Assembly: GCF_003992665.1 (NCBI RefSeq)
Contig: NZ_RZMX01000032.1
Span: 121,945 to 185,944 of the forward strand
From: Pelagibacterium montanilacus
Lineage (GTDB): Bacteria; Pseudomonadota; Alphaproteobacteria; Rhizobiales; Devosiaceae
Direction: 5' to 3'
DNA: 64,000 nt
Shown here in pieces: positions 1 through 8,644 of the stretch; the first letter of the stretch is position 1, and each line of letters begins with the position of its first letter. Both the position numbers and the translations under genes were made by a program. The notes beneath the pieces are model-generated. The model had not been told where the DNA came from, ran no database searches, and saw nothing but the letters and a program-made list of their open reading frames with translations.

Positions 1-92
1 GTCTGCTCGAGCGCGACGGCCTCGGCCCGGGTACGGGCTTCGGCCTCGCTCGCAGCGGCGATCCAGTAGGTGACGGTGAACCGATCGGCCAT
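1..92 (-). CDS. RuBisCO-like protein, N-terminal fragment (runs off the window)
   Basis: Only about the first 30 codons are present. They begin with ATG at 92 and read MADRFTVTYWIAAAS, then a helix ending in ALEQT. A first strand of the type RFxVTYxI followed by an Ala/Glu-rich helix ending in (A/I)(A/L)EQT is what form IV RuBisCO-like proteins carry at their N-terminus. These proteins are enolases, isomerases or decarboxylases acting on phosphorylated sugars. The gene starts 2 nt after the transketolase stop codon, so it is the next gene of the same leftward operon. An RLP next to mtnA and mtnK recalls methylthioribulose-1-phosphate metabolism. With so little sequence the subgroup and reaction cannot be named, and catalytic residues lie outside the window. 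Confidence 0.6.
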   Translation of the reverse strand, partial: MADRFTVTYWIAAASEAEARTRAEAVALEQ

Positions 93-94
93 GG

Positions 95-1096
95 CTAGAG
101 CGCCTCGGCCTTGGCGGAGGAATGGACCTCGTCGAGCCGCACGGCCTCGAGCTCGCTTTCCTCGATGGTGACCGAATGGCCCAGAACCGAGACGATGGCA
201 TCGACCAGCGCCTTGGCATCGAGCCGGTACTTTTTCATGAGATAAGGCCGCGAGGCGCCGTGGGCGAAGGTGTCGTTTAGCCCGAGGCGGCGCAGCGGGA
301 TCCCGACGCCCTCCTCGGCCATGATCTCGGCGGCGATGGTGCCCAATCCGCCGGTGATGATGTGGTTTTCCAGCGTCACTACGGCCTTCTTGCCGCGCAT
401 GGCCGCGACCAGCCCGTCACGGTCGAAGGGCTTGATGGTGGAGGCGTGCAGGTGGTGAACCGAAATCCCGTGGCCCGACAGCGCGGCTGCGGCGCGCATG
501 GCCTCCTCGGTGCAGATGCCCGAGGTCAGCACCAGTACGTCATCGCCGTCCGAGAGCGTGCGCAGGCGGTTGAATTCGAAGGGCGTGGAGAAAAGCCGGG
601 GCACCTGTCCGCGCAGGATGCGCACATAGACCGGCCCGTCGACCGCATCGGCGGCTTCGAGAACGGTTTCCACCTCGGTGGCGTCCCCGGTTTCCAGCAC
701 GGTCATGTTGGGGATGGCGCGCATCACCGCGATGTCCTCGATGGCCTGATGGGTGATCCCGCCCGGGGTGGTGATGCCGGGAAGAAAGCCCATCATCCGG
801 ACCTTGCGGTTGGAATAGGCGATCGAGTTGATGAGCTGGTCGTAGGGGCGGCGGTAGAGAAAGACCGCAAAGGTGTGGATGAAGGGCCGGAACCCCTGCA
901 TGGCCAGCCCGCCGGCAAACGAGAGCATGTTCTGCTCGGCCATGCCCAGCGAGAGGAACTGGTCGGGGTGCCGGTCACGGAACCCGTCGACCTCGCACGA
1001 GGAGGTGAGGTCCGCCGACAGGCACAGGACCTCCGGGCGGGCGACCGCGAAGGTCTCGAACGCGGAGGCGTAGGGGCGATTGACGATCTCAACCAT
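95..1096 (-). CDS. Transketolase C-terminal subunit (pyrimidine-binding and C-terminal domains)
   Basis: This 333-residue protein is the C-terminal half of a split thiamine-diphosphate transketolase. The pyrimidine-binding domain carries the family signature SLGMAEQNM near residue 50; its glutamate activates the thiamine cofactor. The segment TTPGGITHQAIEDIAVMR near residue 110 is also typical. The last third is the transketolase C-terminal domain. The start overlaps the end of the N-terminal subunit gene by 8 nt, as expected for co-translated partners, and the RuBisCO-like gene follows after 2 nt. Split transketolases of this kind occur in sugar-catabolic operons and usually act on unusual ketoses, for example apulose 4-phosphate; they rarely serve the central pentose phosphate pathway. 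The substrate here is unknown. Confidence 0.85.
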   Translation of the reverse strand: MVEIVNRPYASAFETFAVARPEVLCLSADLTSSCEVDGFRDRHPDQFLSLGMAEQNMLSFAGGLAMQGFRPFIHTFAVFLYRRPYDQLINSIAYSNRKVRMMGFLPGITTPGGITHQAIEDIAVMRAIPNMTVLETGDATEVETVLEAADAVDGPVYVRILRGQVPRLFSTPFEFNRLRTLSDGDDVLVLTSGICTEEAMRAAAALSGHGISVHHLHASTIKPFDRDGLVAAMRGKKAVVTLENHIITGGLGTIAAEIMAEEGVGIPLRRLGLNDTFAHGASRPYLMKKYRLDAKALVDAIVSVLGHSVTIEESELEAVRLDEVHSSAKAEAL

Positions 1097-2033
1097 GGGC
1101 GAGAGCCTCCAGCTCGGTTTCGGAAATGCCCAGTTCGCGGGCGATCTCGGTCTGCATGTCCTGCTTTTCCTCGGCCGACTTGAACCGGACGTAATGGAGG
1201 CGCGGGAAGCGCTTCTTGAGGTGGCTCATGCCCTGGAAGGGCGAGGTGTTGGCCAAGACGAACAGCGGCTTGCCCGGCTCGAAGGCCGACGTGGCCTTGC
1301 GCAGCACGTCGAGGTCGTGACCGTCCACGGACTGGACCGTCGCCCCGAAGCTCGCGACGCGGCCGGCAAGATCGCCCAGATCGAGCACCGAGGACATGGC
1401 GCCGTCGCATTGCTGGCTGTTGACGTCCACGATCACCCCGACATTGTCGATGCCGTGGTAGTTCATCGCCGCGATCGCTTCCCAGGTCTGGCCTTCCTGG
1501 AATTCGCCGTCCGACATGAAGACCCAGACCTTGCCGGGCTCACCGGCGCGCTTGCGCGCCCAGGCGAGGCCCGAGGCCATGGACAGGCCCTGGGCGAGCG
1601 AGCCGGTGGTCACTTCCATGCCCGGGCTGTGCTCGGCGCCGATCATCTCGACCGAGCCGCCATCGCGGTTGAAGTGTTCGAGCCCTTCCTCGCCCATGCG
1701 GCCCATTTCGATGAGCGCCGAATAGATGACCAGCGCATAATGCGCGGGCGAGACGAAGAAGCGGTCGTATTCGGGCGCGAAAGGGCCGTGATAGCCCGCG
1801 CCCGTGAAGGCGTCGGGATTGGAGGCCGAGGGCACGCCCATGAAGGGCTTTGGCGTCATCGGCAGGGTCGGGGCGCCCAGATTGAGCACCTCGTTATACA
1901 TCAGCGCCAAAAACTCGGCGGCCGAACAGGCCTGGCTGAGATAACCGCCATTGTTGCGCATGGAGTGGAAGAAGACGCGCCGGCGGATGCCGTGGGCGAT
2001 CTCCTCGGTGGATTTCCTGTTCGGGATGGCCAT
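1089..2033 (-). CDS. Transketolase N-terminal subunit (thiamine diphosphate-binding)
   Basis: This 314-residue partner of the preceding subunit holds the diphosphate-binding domain. The metal/ThDP motif is visible as SDGEFQEG followed about 25 residues later by VIVDVN; the usual GDG is SDG, which is common in split transketolases. RNNGGYLSQACSAAEFLALM near the N-terminus is the typical opening. The start ATG at 2033 lies 3 nt after the mtnA stop. With its partner it should form an alpha2beta2 enzyme that moves a two-carbon ketol unit, or a related unit if the donor is a 1-substituted ketose. The operon context suggests a substrate derived from the MtnA/RLP steps. Confidence 0.85.
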   Translation of the reverse strand: MAIPNRKSTEEIAHGIRRRVFFHSMRNNGGYLSQACSAAEFLALMYNEVLNLGAPTLPMTPKPFMGVPSASNPDAFTGAGYHGPFAPEYDRFFVSPAHYALVIYSALIEMGRMGEEGLEHFNRDGGSVEMIGAEHSPGMEVTTGSLAQGLSMASGLAWARKRAGEPGKVWVFMSDGEFQEGQTWEAIAAMNYHGIDNVGVIVDVNSQQCDGAMSSVLDLGDLAGRVASFGATVQSVDGHDLDVLRKATSAFEPGKPLFVLANTSPFQGMSHLKKRFPRLHYVRFKSAEEKQDMQTEIARELGISETELEALAHG

Positions 2034-2036
2034 GGT

Positions 2037-3140
2037 CTACTCGGCTGCCTGACGTTCGGGGAAAAGGGCGAGAAGGCCCTGGGCGGAGGCCTCGGCGACG
2101 CCGCGCTCGGTGACGAGCCCCGTCACGAGCCGGGCGGGGGTGACGTCGAAGGCGGGATTGCCGGCCGGGGAATCCTCGGGCGAGATGCGCACCTGGATGA
2201 CCTTGCCCTCGGCGGTCTTGCCCCAGACGAGGGACACTTCGTCGCCGCTGCGCTCCTCGATGGGGATCTCGCGGACCCCGTCGCGCACCGTCCAGTCGAT
2301 GGTGGGAGACGGCAGGCAGACATAGAAGGGCACGTTGTTGTCTTTTGCGGCCAGCGCCTTGAGATAGGTGCCGATCTTGTTGCAGACATCGCCTTCCGCG
2401 GTGGTGCGGTCGGTGCCCACAAAGACAACGTCGACCATGCCGTGCTGCATCAGGTGACCGCCGGCATTGTCCACGATCAGGGTATGGGACACCCCGTGGC
2501 CGGCCATTTCCCATGCGGTGAGCTGGGCGCCCTGATTGCGGGGGCGGGTTTCGTCCACATAGACGTGGACGGGAATGCCTTCCTCTGTCGCCAGATAGAT
2601 CGGCGCGGTGGCGGTGCCGTAATCGACGGTGGCCAGCCAGCCCGCATTGCAATGGGTGAGGATGTTGACCGGCTCGCCGGGCTTCTTGGTCGCGGCGATC
2701 TTGCGGATGATCTCGAGACCGGCCTTGCCGATGGCGCGGTTGATCTCGATATCCTCGGCGGCGATTTCCGCGGCGCGGGCGTAGGCGGCTGCGGCGCGCT
2801 CACCCTCGGGGAGCGGGTCGAGCGTGGCGCGCATGGCGTCGAGCGCCCAGCGCAGGTTGATCGCGGTGGGGCGCGTCTCGTGGAGGATGTCATAGGCTTT
2901 GGAGAGCGCTGCGTCCGAGGCGTCCTCGCGCATCTGCCAGGCAATGCCATAGGCCGCAGTGACCCCGATCAGGGGGGCGCCGCGCACCCACATGTCGCGG
3001 ATGGCGGTGGCGAACGCATCGAGCGAGGAGAGGGTGACCACCCTGAACTCGTGGGGCAGCCAGCGCTGGTCGATGATATCGACCGAGCGCCCATCGGCAT
3101 TGAGCCAGATGGTCGTGTAATGGGTATCACCGACATTCAT
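2037..3140 (-). CDS. mtnA: MtnA-like aldose-1-phosphate isomerase (methylthioribose-1-phosphate isomerase family)
   Basis: MtnA converts 5-methylthioribose 1-phosphate, or 5-deoxyribose 1-phosphate, into the ketose 1-phosphate; the family is homologous to eIF2B-alpha. The 367 residues show the expected motifs: [15 protein letters not shown], the catalytic cysteine in [19 protein letters not shown], and the catalytic aspartate in [22 protein letters not shown] at 3140 was chosen because it overlaps the mtnK stop (ATGA); an upstream in-frame ATG at 3206 would lie inside mtnK. MtnK and MtnA together turn a free 5-substituted ribose into its ribulose 1-phosphate. No MTA phosphorylase gene is nearby, so the pathway probably starts from an imported sugar and not from nucleoside cleavage. 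Confidence 0.88.
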   Translation of the reverse strand: MNVGDTHYTTIWLNADGRSVDIIDQRWLPHEFRVVTLSSLDAFATAIRDMWVRGAPLIGVTAAYGIAWQMREDASDAALSKAYDILHETRPTAINLRWALDAMRATLDPLPEGERAAAAYARAAEIAAEDIEINRAIGKAGLEIIRKIAATKKPGEPVNILTHCNAGWLATVDYGTATAPIYLATEEGIPVHVYVDETRPRNQGAQLTAWEMAGHGVSHTLIVDNAGGHLMQHGMVDVVFVGTDRTTAEGDVCNKIGTYLKALAAKDNNVPFYVCLPSPTIDWTVRDGVREIPIEERSGDEVSLVWGKTAEGKVIQVRISPEDSPAGNPAFDVTPARLVTGLVTERGVAEASAQGLLALFPERQAAE

Positions 3141-4408
3141 GTGACGATCTCCTTTTCGATCCGCTTCGCCGTGGCCCGGATCTGGGCCATCGAGGCGATG
3201 GAACAACGATTGACGGCGAGGTGCCGGCCCATTTCGAGCGCGCGGGTTTCGCAGCGGGCGCGCAGGTCGGGATCCTCGATGGTTTCAAAGTCGGCATTGT
3301 GGGCAAGGCCCAGAATGCGCCGGTGCATTTCGATGCCGGCAAAGCCCAGCATGTCGCGCCAGATATCGGCCAGCATGGCATCGAGCGCCTGCTGGGCACC
3401 CAGATGATCGCCCTGATCCTCGAAAAGGGTGCGCGGATAGAGCATGCCGGTGCGCTCGGTATGCCAGAGGGTGGAGAACTCGGCGGCAAAGACCGACCAT
3501 ATCTCCTCGACGACGCCCAAGAGATAGGTCCGCATCTCCTCACGCGAGCCCTCGGCCTCGTGGCCGGACTGGGAGAAGTAGGACATCCAGAAATTGGCGA
3601 GCAGCATGCCCACGTCAAAGGCGATGGGGCCATAGAACGCGAATTCGGGGTCGATGACGCGGGTATCGGTGTCGGTGACCATGACCGAGCCGGTGTGCAG
3701 ATCACCATGGACCAGCGTCTGGGCGTTGGCCGAAAACAGCGTCTTGAGGCGCTGGGCCTCGACCTTGAGGTCGCGGTCGGCCCGCAGGCGCGCCACGATG
3801 CCGTCGAGCTGGGGCGTGGTGTGCGCGTTCATGGGCGCGTCGAAATAGGGGTCGGTGAAGACCAGGTTTTCGGTGATGTCGCAAAGCTCGACATTGTCCG
3901 AAAAGAGCCCCAGATCGGCCTTGCGGTCGCGCGCGGCCATCGAGAGGTCCGAGCCGCGAAAGAGCGTGCGGGCGACAAAGAGCCCCAGATCACGGCCGAT
4001 GTCGGGGAGCCGGCGCCCCTCGATCAGCGCCCGGCGCAAGATGATGTGGGGGGAGAGGAACTCCATGACGATCAGGGCCTGATCCTGGTCGAAATGGTAG
4101 ATTTCGGGCACACGGCCCGGATCGCGATCGGCCTGGCGCACCAGCGCGTGATACTCAAAGAACGAGCGCTTGAGCGGCAAGGGCCAGCTGTCGCCCACCA
4201 GCCGCACATAGGGCAGCGCCTGCTTGACGATGGCCGAGCCGTCGGACCCATCGACGATGAACACGAGGTTGAGATTGCCGTCGCCAACCTCGCGCACCGA
4301 CCAGGCGGCGGTGTCGGTCCCGATGCGGTCGGTGAGCGCCGTGACCGCGCCAAGCCGCTCGGGCAGCGTTTCAATGGAAAGCGGCTCGAAGGCCGGGGTA
4401 TCTGTCAT
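3137..4408 (-). CDS. mtnK: MtnK-like sugar kinase (5-methylthioribose kinase family)
   Basis: A 423-residue kinase of the protein-kinase-like/APH fold that phosphorylates the anomeric C1 hydroxyl of 5-methylthioribose or a close analogue. Family features seen are [11 protein letters not shown] in the nucleotide loop, the catalytic loop [12 protein letters not shown], and the metal-binding segment [20 protein letters not shown] at 4408 is preceded by a good AGGAGG ribosome-binding site; the reading frame extends upstream to 4627 without such a site, so the longer start was rejected. It is the first gene of the leftward operon mtnK-mtnA-transketolase-RLP and is transcribed divergently from the ABC importer, with shared control likely. 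Confidence 0.87.
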   Translation of the reverse strand: MTDTPAFEPLSIETLPERLGAVTALTDRIGTDTAAWSVREVGDGNLNLVFIVDGSDGSAIVKQALPYVRLVGDSWPLPLKRSFFEYHALVRQADRDPGRVPEIYHFDQDQALIVMEFLSPHIILRRALIEGRRLPDIGRDLGLFVARTLFRGSDLSMAARDRKADLGLFSDNVELCDITENLVFTDPYFDAPMNAHTTPQLDGIVARLRADRDLKVEAQRLKTLFSANAQTLVHGDLHTGSVMVTDTDTRVIDPEFAFYGPIAFDVGMLLANFWMSYFSQSGHEAEGSREEMRTYLLGVVEEIWSVFAAEFSTLWHTERTGMLYPRTLFEDQGDHLGAQQALDAMLADIWRDMLGFAGIEMHRRILGLAHNADFETIEDPDLRARCETRALEMGRHLAVNRCSIASMAQIRATAKRIEKEIVT

Positions 4409-4579
4409 TGGGCTCCTCCTCGGTCTCCTCCGGGCGCCGACCACACGGGGCGCCAACAGGCGCCATCGATCATGGTTCGGGCACGCTTTGCTGCGCGGCA
4501 CGGCCAGCGGGCTGCGCGCGGCAAACACGCCGAGACGCAGGGCAGCGGGCCACCCGGTTTCTTCTTGGCTAGCGCCGGG

Positions 4580-4627
4580 ATTGTCATTTGTCAATCCGCT
4601 TGACATTTGATTAGAGATGGCTAGCAT
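4580..4627 (+). promoter_or_regulatory. Divergent control region: repeated TTGACA(A/T)ATG box and sigma70-like promoter
   Basis: The 242-bp gap between mtnK and the importer genes contains ATTGTCATTTGTCAA at 4580-4594, which on the other strand reads TTGACAAATGACAAT. TTGACATTTGA follows at 4600-4610. The second copy includes a TTGACA -35 (4600-4605) with TAGCAT 16 nt downstream (4622-4627), a plausible promoter for the importer. Nearly the same box (TTTGACAAATGTCA) lies at 8422 ahead of the SorC-type regulator gene. The shared box is a candidate operator for that regulator; its function is inferred. Confidence 0.5.
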
Positions 4628-4650
4628 CGCCAGCCAAGGGAGGAAGACGA

Positions 4651-6198
4651 ATGGTGGCTAACGCCGTCTTCACGATCAATGGTCTGCGCAAATCCTTCGG
4701 GCCCATCGAGGTCCTCGGGGGGATCGACCTTGCGCTCGCCCCCGGGCAGGTGACCGTGCTCATGGGCGCGAACGGGGCGGGCAAGTCCACGCTCGTCAAG
4801 ATCATGAGCGGGGTCTACACGCGCTCTTCGGGCACCATGGAGCTTGCGGGCCGGCCTTTCGCGCCCGCGACCCCGGCTGAAGCCATCCGCGCGGGCGTCG
4901 TCACCGTCCACCAGAGCATCAATGACGGTGTGGTCGCCGATCTCGACGTGGCGACCAACCTCACGCTCGACAGGCTCAGCGGCACGGGCTCGAAGCTGAT
5001 GTTCAACCCGGGCAGGGTGCGCCGCGAGGCGCGCGCCGTGGCCGAGCGGGTCGGGCTCGATATCGACATGAAAAAGCAGGTCCGCGAGCTCTCGCTGGCC
5101 GACCGGCAGATGGTCTCGATCGCCCGCGCCATGGCGCATGAACCGCAGGTCCTCGTCCTTGACGAGCCCACCTCCTCGCTCTCGAGCGCGGAAGCCGAGC
5201 GCCTGTTCGCGCTCGTCGACCGGCTGCGCGATCGCGGAGTGGCCATCCTTTATATTTCCCACCGCATGAGCGACATCCGCCGGGTGGCCGACACCATCGT
5301 GAGCCTGCGCGACGGAGTGATCACCGGCACGTTCGACACCGAACCGCTCGACTATGAGGGCGCGGTCAACGCCATGCTGGGCCGGCGGATCGACGCAGGC
5401 CAGATCGAGGCGCGCGCCGCCACGGGAGCTGTACTTTCGGCCAAGGGCCTCCGGATCGCCGAGGGCGCCGAGCCTTTCGACCTCGAGCTGGGCGCCGGCG
5501 AGATCGTCGCGGTCACCGGGCTGGTGGGCGTGGGCAAGACCGCGCTTGCCGAGACGCTGTTCGGCCTGCGCACCCCGCTTGGCGGCACGATGACGCTGGG
5601 CGGAAAGCCTTACGCGCCGCGCGCGCCGGGCAAGGCGATCGAGCAGGGCGTTTTCCTTCTGGCCAAGGACCGGGCCTCGAGCGGGATCGTCCATGATTTC
5701 GACATCGGCCGGAACATCTCGCTGCCGTTCCTGCGCGGGCTTTCGGCGGGCACGATCATGCAGCGCGGAGCCGAGCAGCAGCGCGCCCGCGACCAGATCG
5801 CCGCGCTCAACATCGTATGCCGGGGCGAGCGCGACGAGATGAGCGCGCTGTCGGGCGGCAACCAGCAAAAGGTGATGGTAGCCCGCTGGATGGCCGAGCC
5901 TGCGCGGGTCTTCATCCTCGACGAACCCTTCCAGGGCGTGGACATATCCGCGCGCCGGGACATGGCCGCCAAGCTCAGGGCGTCGGCACAAGGTCGGGCG
6001 ACGCTGGTGTTTCTCACCGAACTCGATGAGGTCTTCGAGATCGCGGACCGGATCCTCGTGATGTCGGAACACACCATCGTGGGCGCCCACCGCAATGGCG
6101 AGATCGATTTCGACCGCCTGCTTTCACAAATCGCCGGGGACGGCGCCGCGCAGGCCGCCGCCACGACCACGACACAAGAAAAGACCACCGCCCCATGA
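4651..6198 (+). CDS. Sugar ABC transporter ATP-binding protein, RbsA type (two nucleotide-binding domains)
   Basis: This 515-residue protein has two fused ABC domains, as in RbsA/XylG carbohydrate importers. Domain 1 has Walker A GANGAGKST near residue 39, signature LSLADRQ, and Walker B VLDEPTSS. Domain 2 has a degenerate Walker A (GLVGVGKTA), as usual for this family, a good signature LSGGNQQK and Walker B FILDEPFQG. ATG at 4651 follows a GGGAGGAAG ribosome-binding site. It is the first gene of the importer operon and overlaps the permease start by 4 nt. It powers uptake of the sugar bound by the periplasmic protein at 7283. Confidence 0.92.
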   Translation: MVANAVFTINGLRKSFGPIEVLGGIDLALAPGQVTVLMGANGAGKSTLVKIMSGVYTRSSGTMELAGRPFAPATPAEAIRAGVVTVHQSINDGVVADLDVATNLTLDRLSGTGSKLMFNPGRVRREARAVAERVGLDIDMKKQVRELSLADRQMVSIARAMAHEPQVLVLDEPTSSLSSAEAERLFALVDRLRDRGVAILYISHRMSDIRRVADTIVSLRDGVITGTFDTEPLDYEGAVNAMLGRRIDAGQIEARAATGAVLSAKGLRIAEGAEPFDLELGAGEIVAVTGLVGVGKTALAETLFGLRTPLGGTMTLGGKPYAPRAPGKAIEQGVFLLAKDRASSGIVHDFDIGRNISLPFLRGLSAGTIMQRGAEQQRARDQIAALNIVCRGERDEMSALSGGNQQKVMVARWMAEPARVFILDEPFQGVDISARRDMAAKLRASAQGRATLVFLTELDEVFEIADRILVMSEHTIVGAHRNGEIDFDRLLSQIAGDGAAQAAATTTTQEKTTAP

Positions 6199-7241
6199 CC
6201 AGCCAGACCCGCCCAGAGACCACGTCCGCTTCGCCCATGGACAAGAACGCCATCATCGACCTTGCGATCCGGTTCGGGTTTCTCGCCCTGCTGGTGGGCA
6301 TGGTGCTGTTCTTCTCGTTCGCATCGCGCGGCTTTGCCTCCCCCCAAAGCGCGGTGTTCATCCTGCAATCGGTAGCGATCACCGGCATTCTGGCGCTGGG
6401 CGTGACGGCAACACTCGTGGTGGGCGGGTTCGACCTTTCCATCGGATCGGTGGCGACCACCGCGATGATGGCGGCGTCCTATGTCATGGTCGTGATGGAG
6501 CAGAGTGCGCTGGTGGCGGTGATCGTGTGCCTCGTGATCGGCGCGGTGGTGGGCGTGATCAATGGCTGGCTGATCGTTTACATGCGCGTGCCCGACCTTC
6601 TGGCGACGCTGGGCATGATGTTCCTTCTGATCGGGCTCCAGCGCATCCCGACCGAGGGCCGCTCCATTGCCACGGGCATGAGCCTGCCCGACGGCACGAC
6701 GGCCCAGGGCACGTTCAGTGAAGCGTTCCTGGCGCTGGGGCGGCACCGGTTCGACCTCATCATCCCCAATTTCATACCCGTTTCGGTGGTGGTGCTGATC
6801 GTTCTGGCCGTGCTGATCTGGTTCTTCCTCGAATACACCCGGTTCGGCCGGATGATGTATGCCGTGGGCTCGAACGCGCAGGCCGCGCGGCTGGCGGGCG
6901 CGCCGGTGCGGGCCTACAAGATCTGGGCCTATGTGATTTCGGGCGTCTTCGCCTCGATCGGCGGCATCCTGCTGGCGGCCCGGCTCGGGCGCGGGGACAT
7001 TGCCTCGGGCAACAATCTGCTGCTCGATTCGGTCGCCGCGGCGCTGATCGGGTTCGCGGTGCTGGGCGCGGCCAAGCCCAATGCCTTCGGCACCGCCATG
7101 GGCGCGCTGTTCGTGGGGATCCTGCTTCAGGGCCTCACCATGATGAACGCGCCCTATTACACCCAGGACTTCATCAAGGGCTTCGTCCTCGTCATCGCCC
7201 TTGTGTTCACGTTCGCGCTCTCCCAGCGCGGAAAGCAATAG
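6195..7241 (+). CDS. Sugar ABC transporter permease, RbsC type
   Basis: This 348-residue inner-membrane permease of the branched-chain/ribose group has about 8-10 hydrophobic helices. The family segment GVTATLVVGGFDLSIGS near residue 75 is clear (ribose permeases carry G.T.V...GGIDLSVGS). The ATG overlaps the stop of the ATPase gene (ATGA), so translation is coupled. It forms the transmembrane channel with the ATPase upstream and the binding protein downstream. Confidence 0.92.
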   Translation: MTSQTRPETTSASPMDKNAIIDLAIRFGFLALLVGMVLFFSFASRGFASPQSAVFILQSVAITGILALGVTATLVVGGFDLSIGSVATTAMMAASYVMVVMEQSALVAVIVCLVIGAVVGVINGWLIVYMRVPDLLATLGMMFLLIGLQRIPTEGRSIATGMSLPDGTTAQGTFSEAFLALGRHRFDLIIPNFIPVSVVVLIVLAVLIWFFLEYTRFGRMMYAVGSNAQAARLAGAPVRAYKIWAYVISGVFASIGGILLAARLGRGDIASGNNLLLDSVAAALIGFAVLGAAKPNAFGTAMGALFVGILLQGLTMMNAPYYTQDFIKGFVLVIALVFTFALSQRGKQ

Positions 7242-7282
7242 GCCGGCACAACAGCCCGCCAAACCAGGAGGAGTAACTGACA

Positions 7283-8335
7283 ATGACGATTTCCAGACGG
7301 ACCTTCGGCCGCATCGCGGCCGGGCTTATGGCCGCTTCGGGGCTGGTGAGCGTGCCTGCGCTCGCCCAGGACATGCCCGCCCCCTTCGATAATCCCGAAG
7401 AGGTGACCATCGCGCTGGTGCGCTATCTTTCGACCGGCGACTTCTTTCAGGCCTATCTCTCGGGCGTGGAATCCCAGGCCGAGGCGCTGGGCGTCGACCT
7501 GCGGGTGCTCGACAGCCGCCAGGACGCGGCGCTGCAGGCCGATATGGTCGATCAGGCCATCGCTCTGGGGGTCGACGGTATCATCATCCAGCACGGGCTG
7601 ACCGAATCCATGCGTGAAGCGGCCCAGCGGGCCGTCGACGCGGGCATCAAGGTCGTGGCGTTCGACGTGGATGTCGAGAACGAAGCCATTCCCCAGATCG
7701 AGCAGTCCGACCGCGATCTGGCTCGCCTCGCGCTCGAGCAGGCCATCGCGGACAATGGCGAAGAGTGGACCGCGGCATACGTCTACGTGCCCGGCATCGC
7801 CCCGCTCGACCGCCGCGACGAAACCTGGCAGGAGTTCAAGGAGCGCTATCCGGGCATCAACGAGGTCGCCCAGTTCGGCACGCTCGACAACCCGATCGCC
7901 AACTCCAACGCCAACCAGGCCCGCTCGGTACTGGCCGCCAACCCCGACGTCACCGTCGTCTTTGCCCCCTATGACGAGTTTGCCAAGGGCGTGAAGATTG
8001 CCGTGGACGAAGCGGGCATGAGCTCGCAGATCAAGATCTACTCGGCCGACGTCTCGACCTCCGACATCGCCGCGATGCGCGAGCCCGACAGCGCATGGGT
8101 CGCCACTGCCGCCACCAACCCCGCCGTTGTGGGCGAGGTTTCGGTGCGGGCGCTGGCCATGCAGCTTGCAGGCGAGGATGTGGGCGCCAGCGTGATCGTG
8201 CCGCCGACCCTGATCACCCAGGACATGCTGCTTGAGAACGAAATCACCAACATGGAAGAGCTGTCGGTCCGCCTGCCCCAGTTCGCCCATGCGGACGTGG
8301 CCACGCCCGAGTGGATGCCGCTTCCGGCCCGCTGA
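7283..8335 (+). CDS. Periplasmic sugar-binding protein, RbsB type
   Basis: This 350-residue protein opens with SRRTFGRIAAG, a twin-arginine-like or strongly basic signal sequence, and a likely cleavage after PALA near residue 28. The mature part is a type 1 periplasmic binding protein (Peripla_BP_4), with DSRQDAALQADMVDQAIALG and GVDGIIIQHG typical of the ribose/xylose group. It has a GGAGGAG ribosome-binding site and ends the importer operon just before a strong terminator. It decides the substrate of the whole locus; the sequence alone does not identify the sugar. Confidence 0.9.
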   Translation: MTISRRTFGRIAAGLMAASGLVSVPALAQDMPAPFDNPEEVTIALVRYLSTGDFFQAYLSGVESQAEALGVDLRVLDSRQDAALQADMVDQAIALGVDGIIIQHGLTESMREAAQRAVDAGIKVVAFDVDVENEAIPQIEQSDRDLARLALEQAIADNGEEWTAAYVYVPGIAPLDRRDETWQEFKERYPGINEVAQFGTLDNPIANSNANQARSVLAANPDVTVVFAPYDEFAKGVKIAVDEAGMSSQIKIYSADVSTSDIAAMREPDSAWVATAATNPAVVGEVSVRALAMQLAGEDVGASVIVPPTLITQDMLLENEITNMEELSVRLPQFAHADVATPEWMPLPAR

Positions 8336-8369
8336 GACGCTCGGTCTCTCAGCGTTCGACAGACACAGG

Positions 8370-8397
8370 AAAAGGCGGGCCACCACGCCCGCCTTTT
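8370..8397 (+). terminator. Rho-independent terminator after the importer operon
   Basis: Perfect 11-bp stem (AAAAGGCGGGC / GCCCGCCTTTT) with a 6-nt loop, ending in a T run. Confidence 0.85.
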
Positions 8398-8421
8398 TCA
8401 TGGATGGGCCGTCCATGGTGA

Positions 8422-8452
8422 TTTGACAAATGTCAGAGCAATCGAATATTGT
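8422..8452 (+). promoter_or_regulatory. Candidate operator/promoter of the SorC-type regulator
   Basis: TTTGACAAATGTCA at 8422-8435 has inverted arms TGACA/TGTCA and matches the boxes at 4580-4610. TTGACA at 8423-8428 can act as a -35, with an AT-rich -10 (AATATTGT) 16-18 nt downstream. The rest of the 309-bp gap 8336-8644 holds the importer terminator and otherwise nothing recognised. Confidence 0.45.
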
Positions 8453-8644
8453 CTAAGCGCGGACTCCGGACACTGCCGGATCGGGAACGATCCTAGACGC
8501 CGGGCCGAGGATGGGGAGGATAGGTTCTTCCCGCACAACAAGGCCTGAGGGGCCGAGAACGGGAACGCCGGGGCCCCGCTTTTCTGACCGGGTCAGAACA
8601 GGCGTCCACGGCCAGCACGATTTGCGCCGGCGCGCTGGGGGCAT

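Noticed and set aside
1080..3407. Long rightward open frame of 775 codons opposite the transketolase and mtnA genes
   Set aside because: It is antisense to three genes with clear family motifs, has an Asp/His/Gly-rich composition typical of shadow frames in GC-rich DNA, and matches no family.
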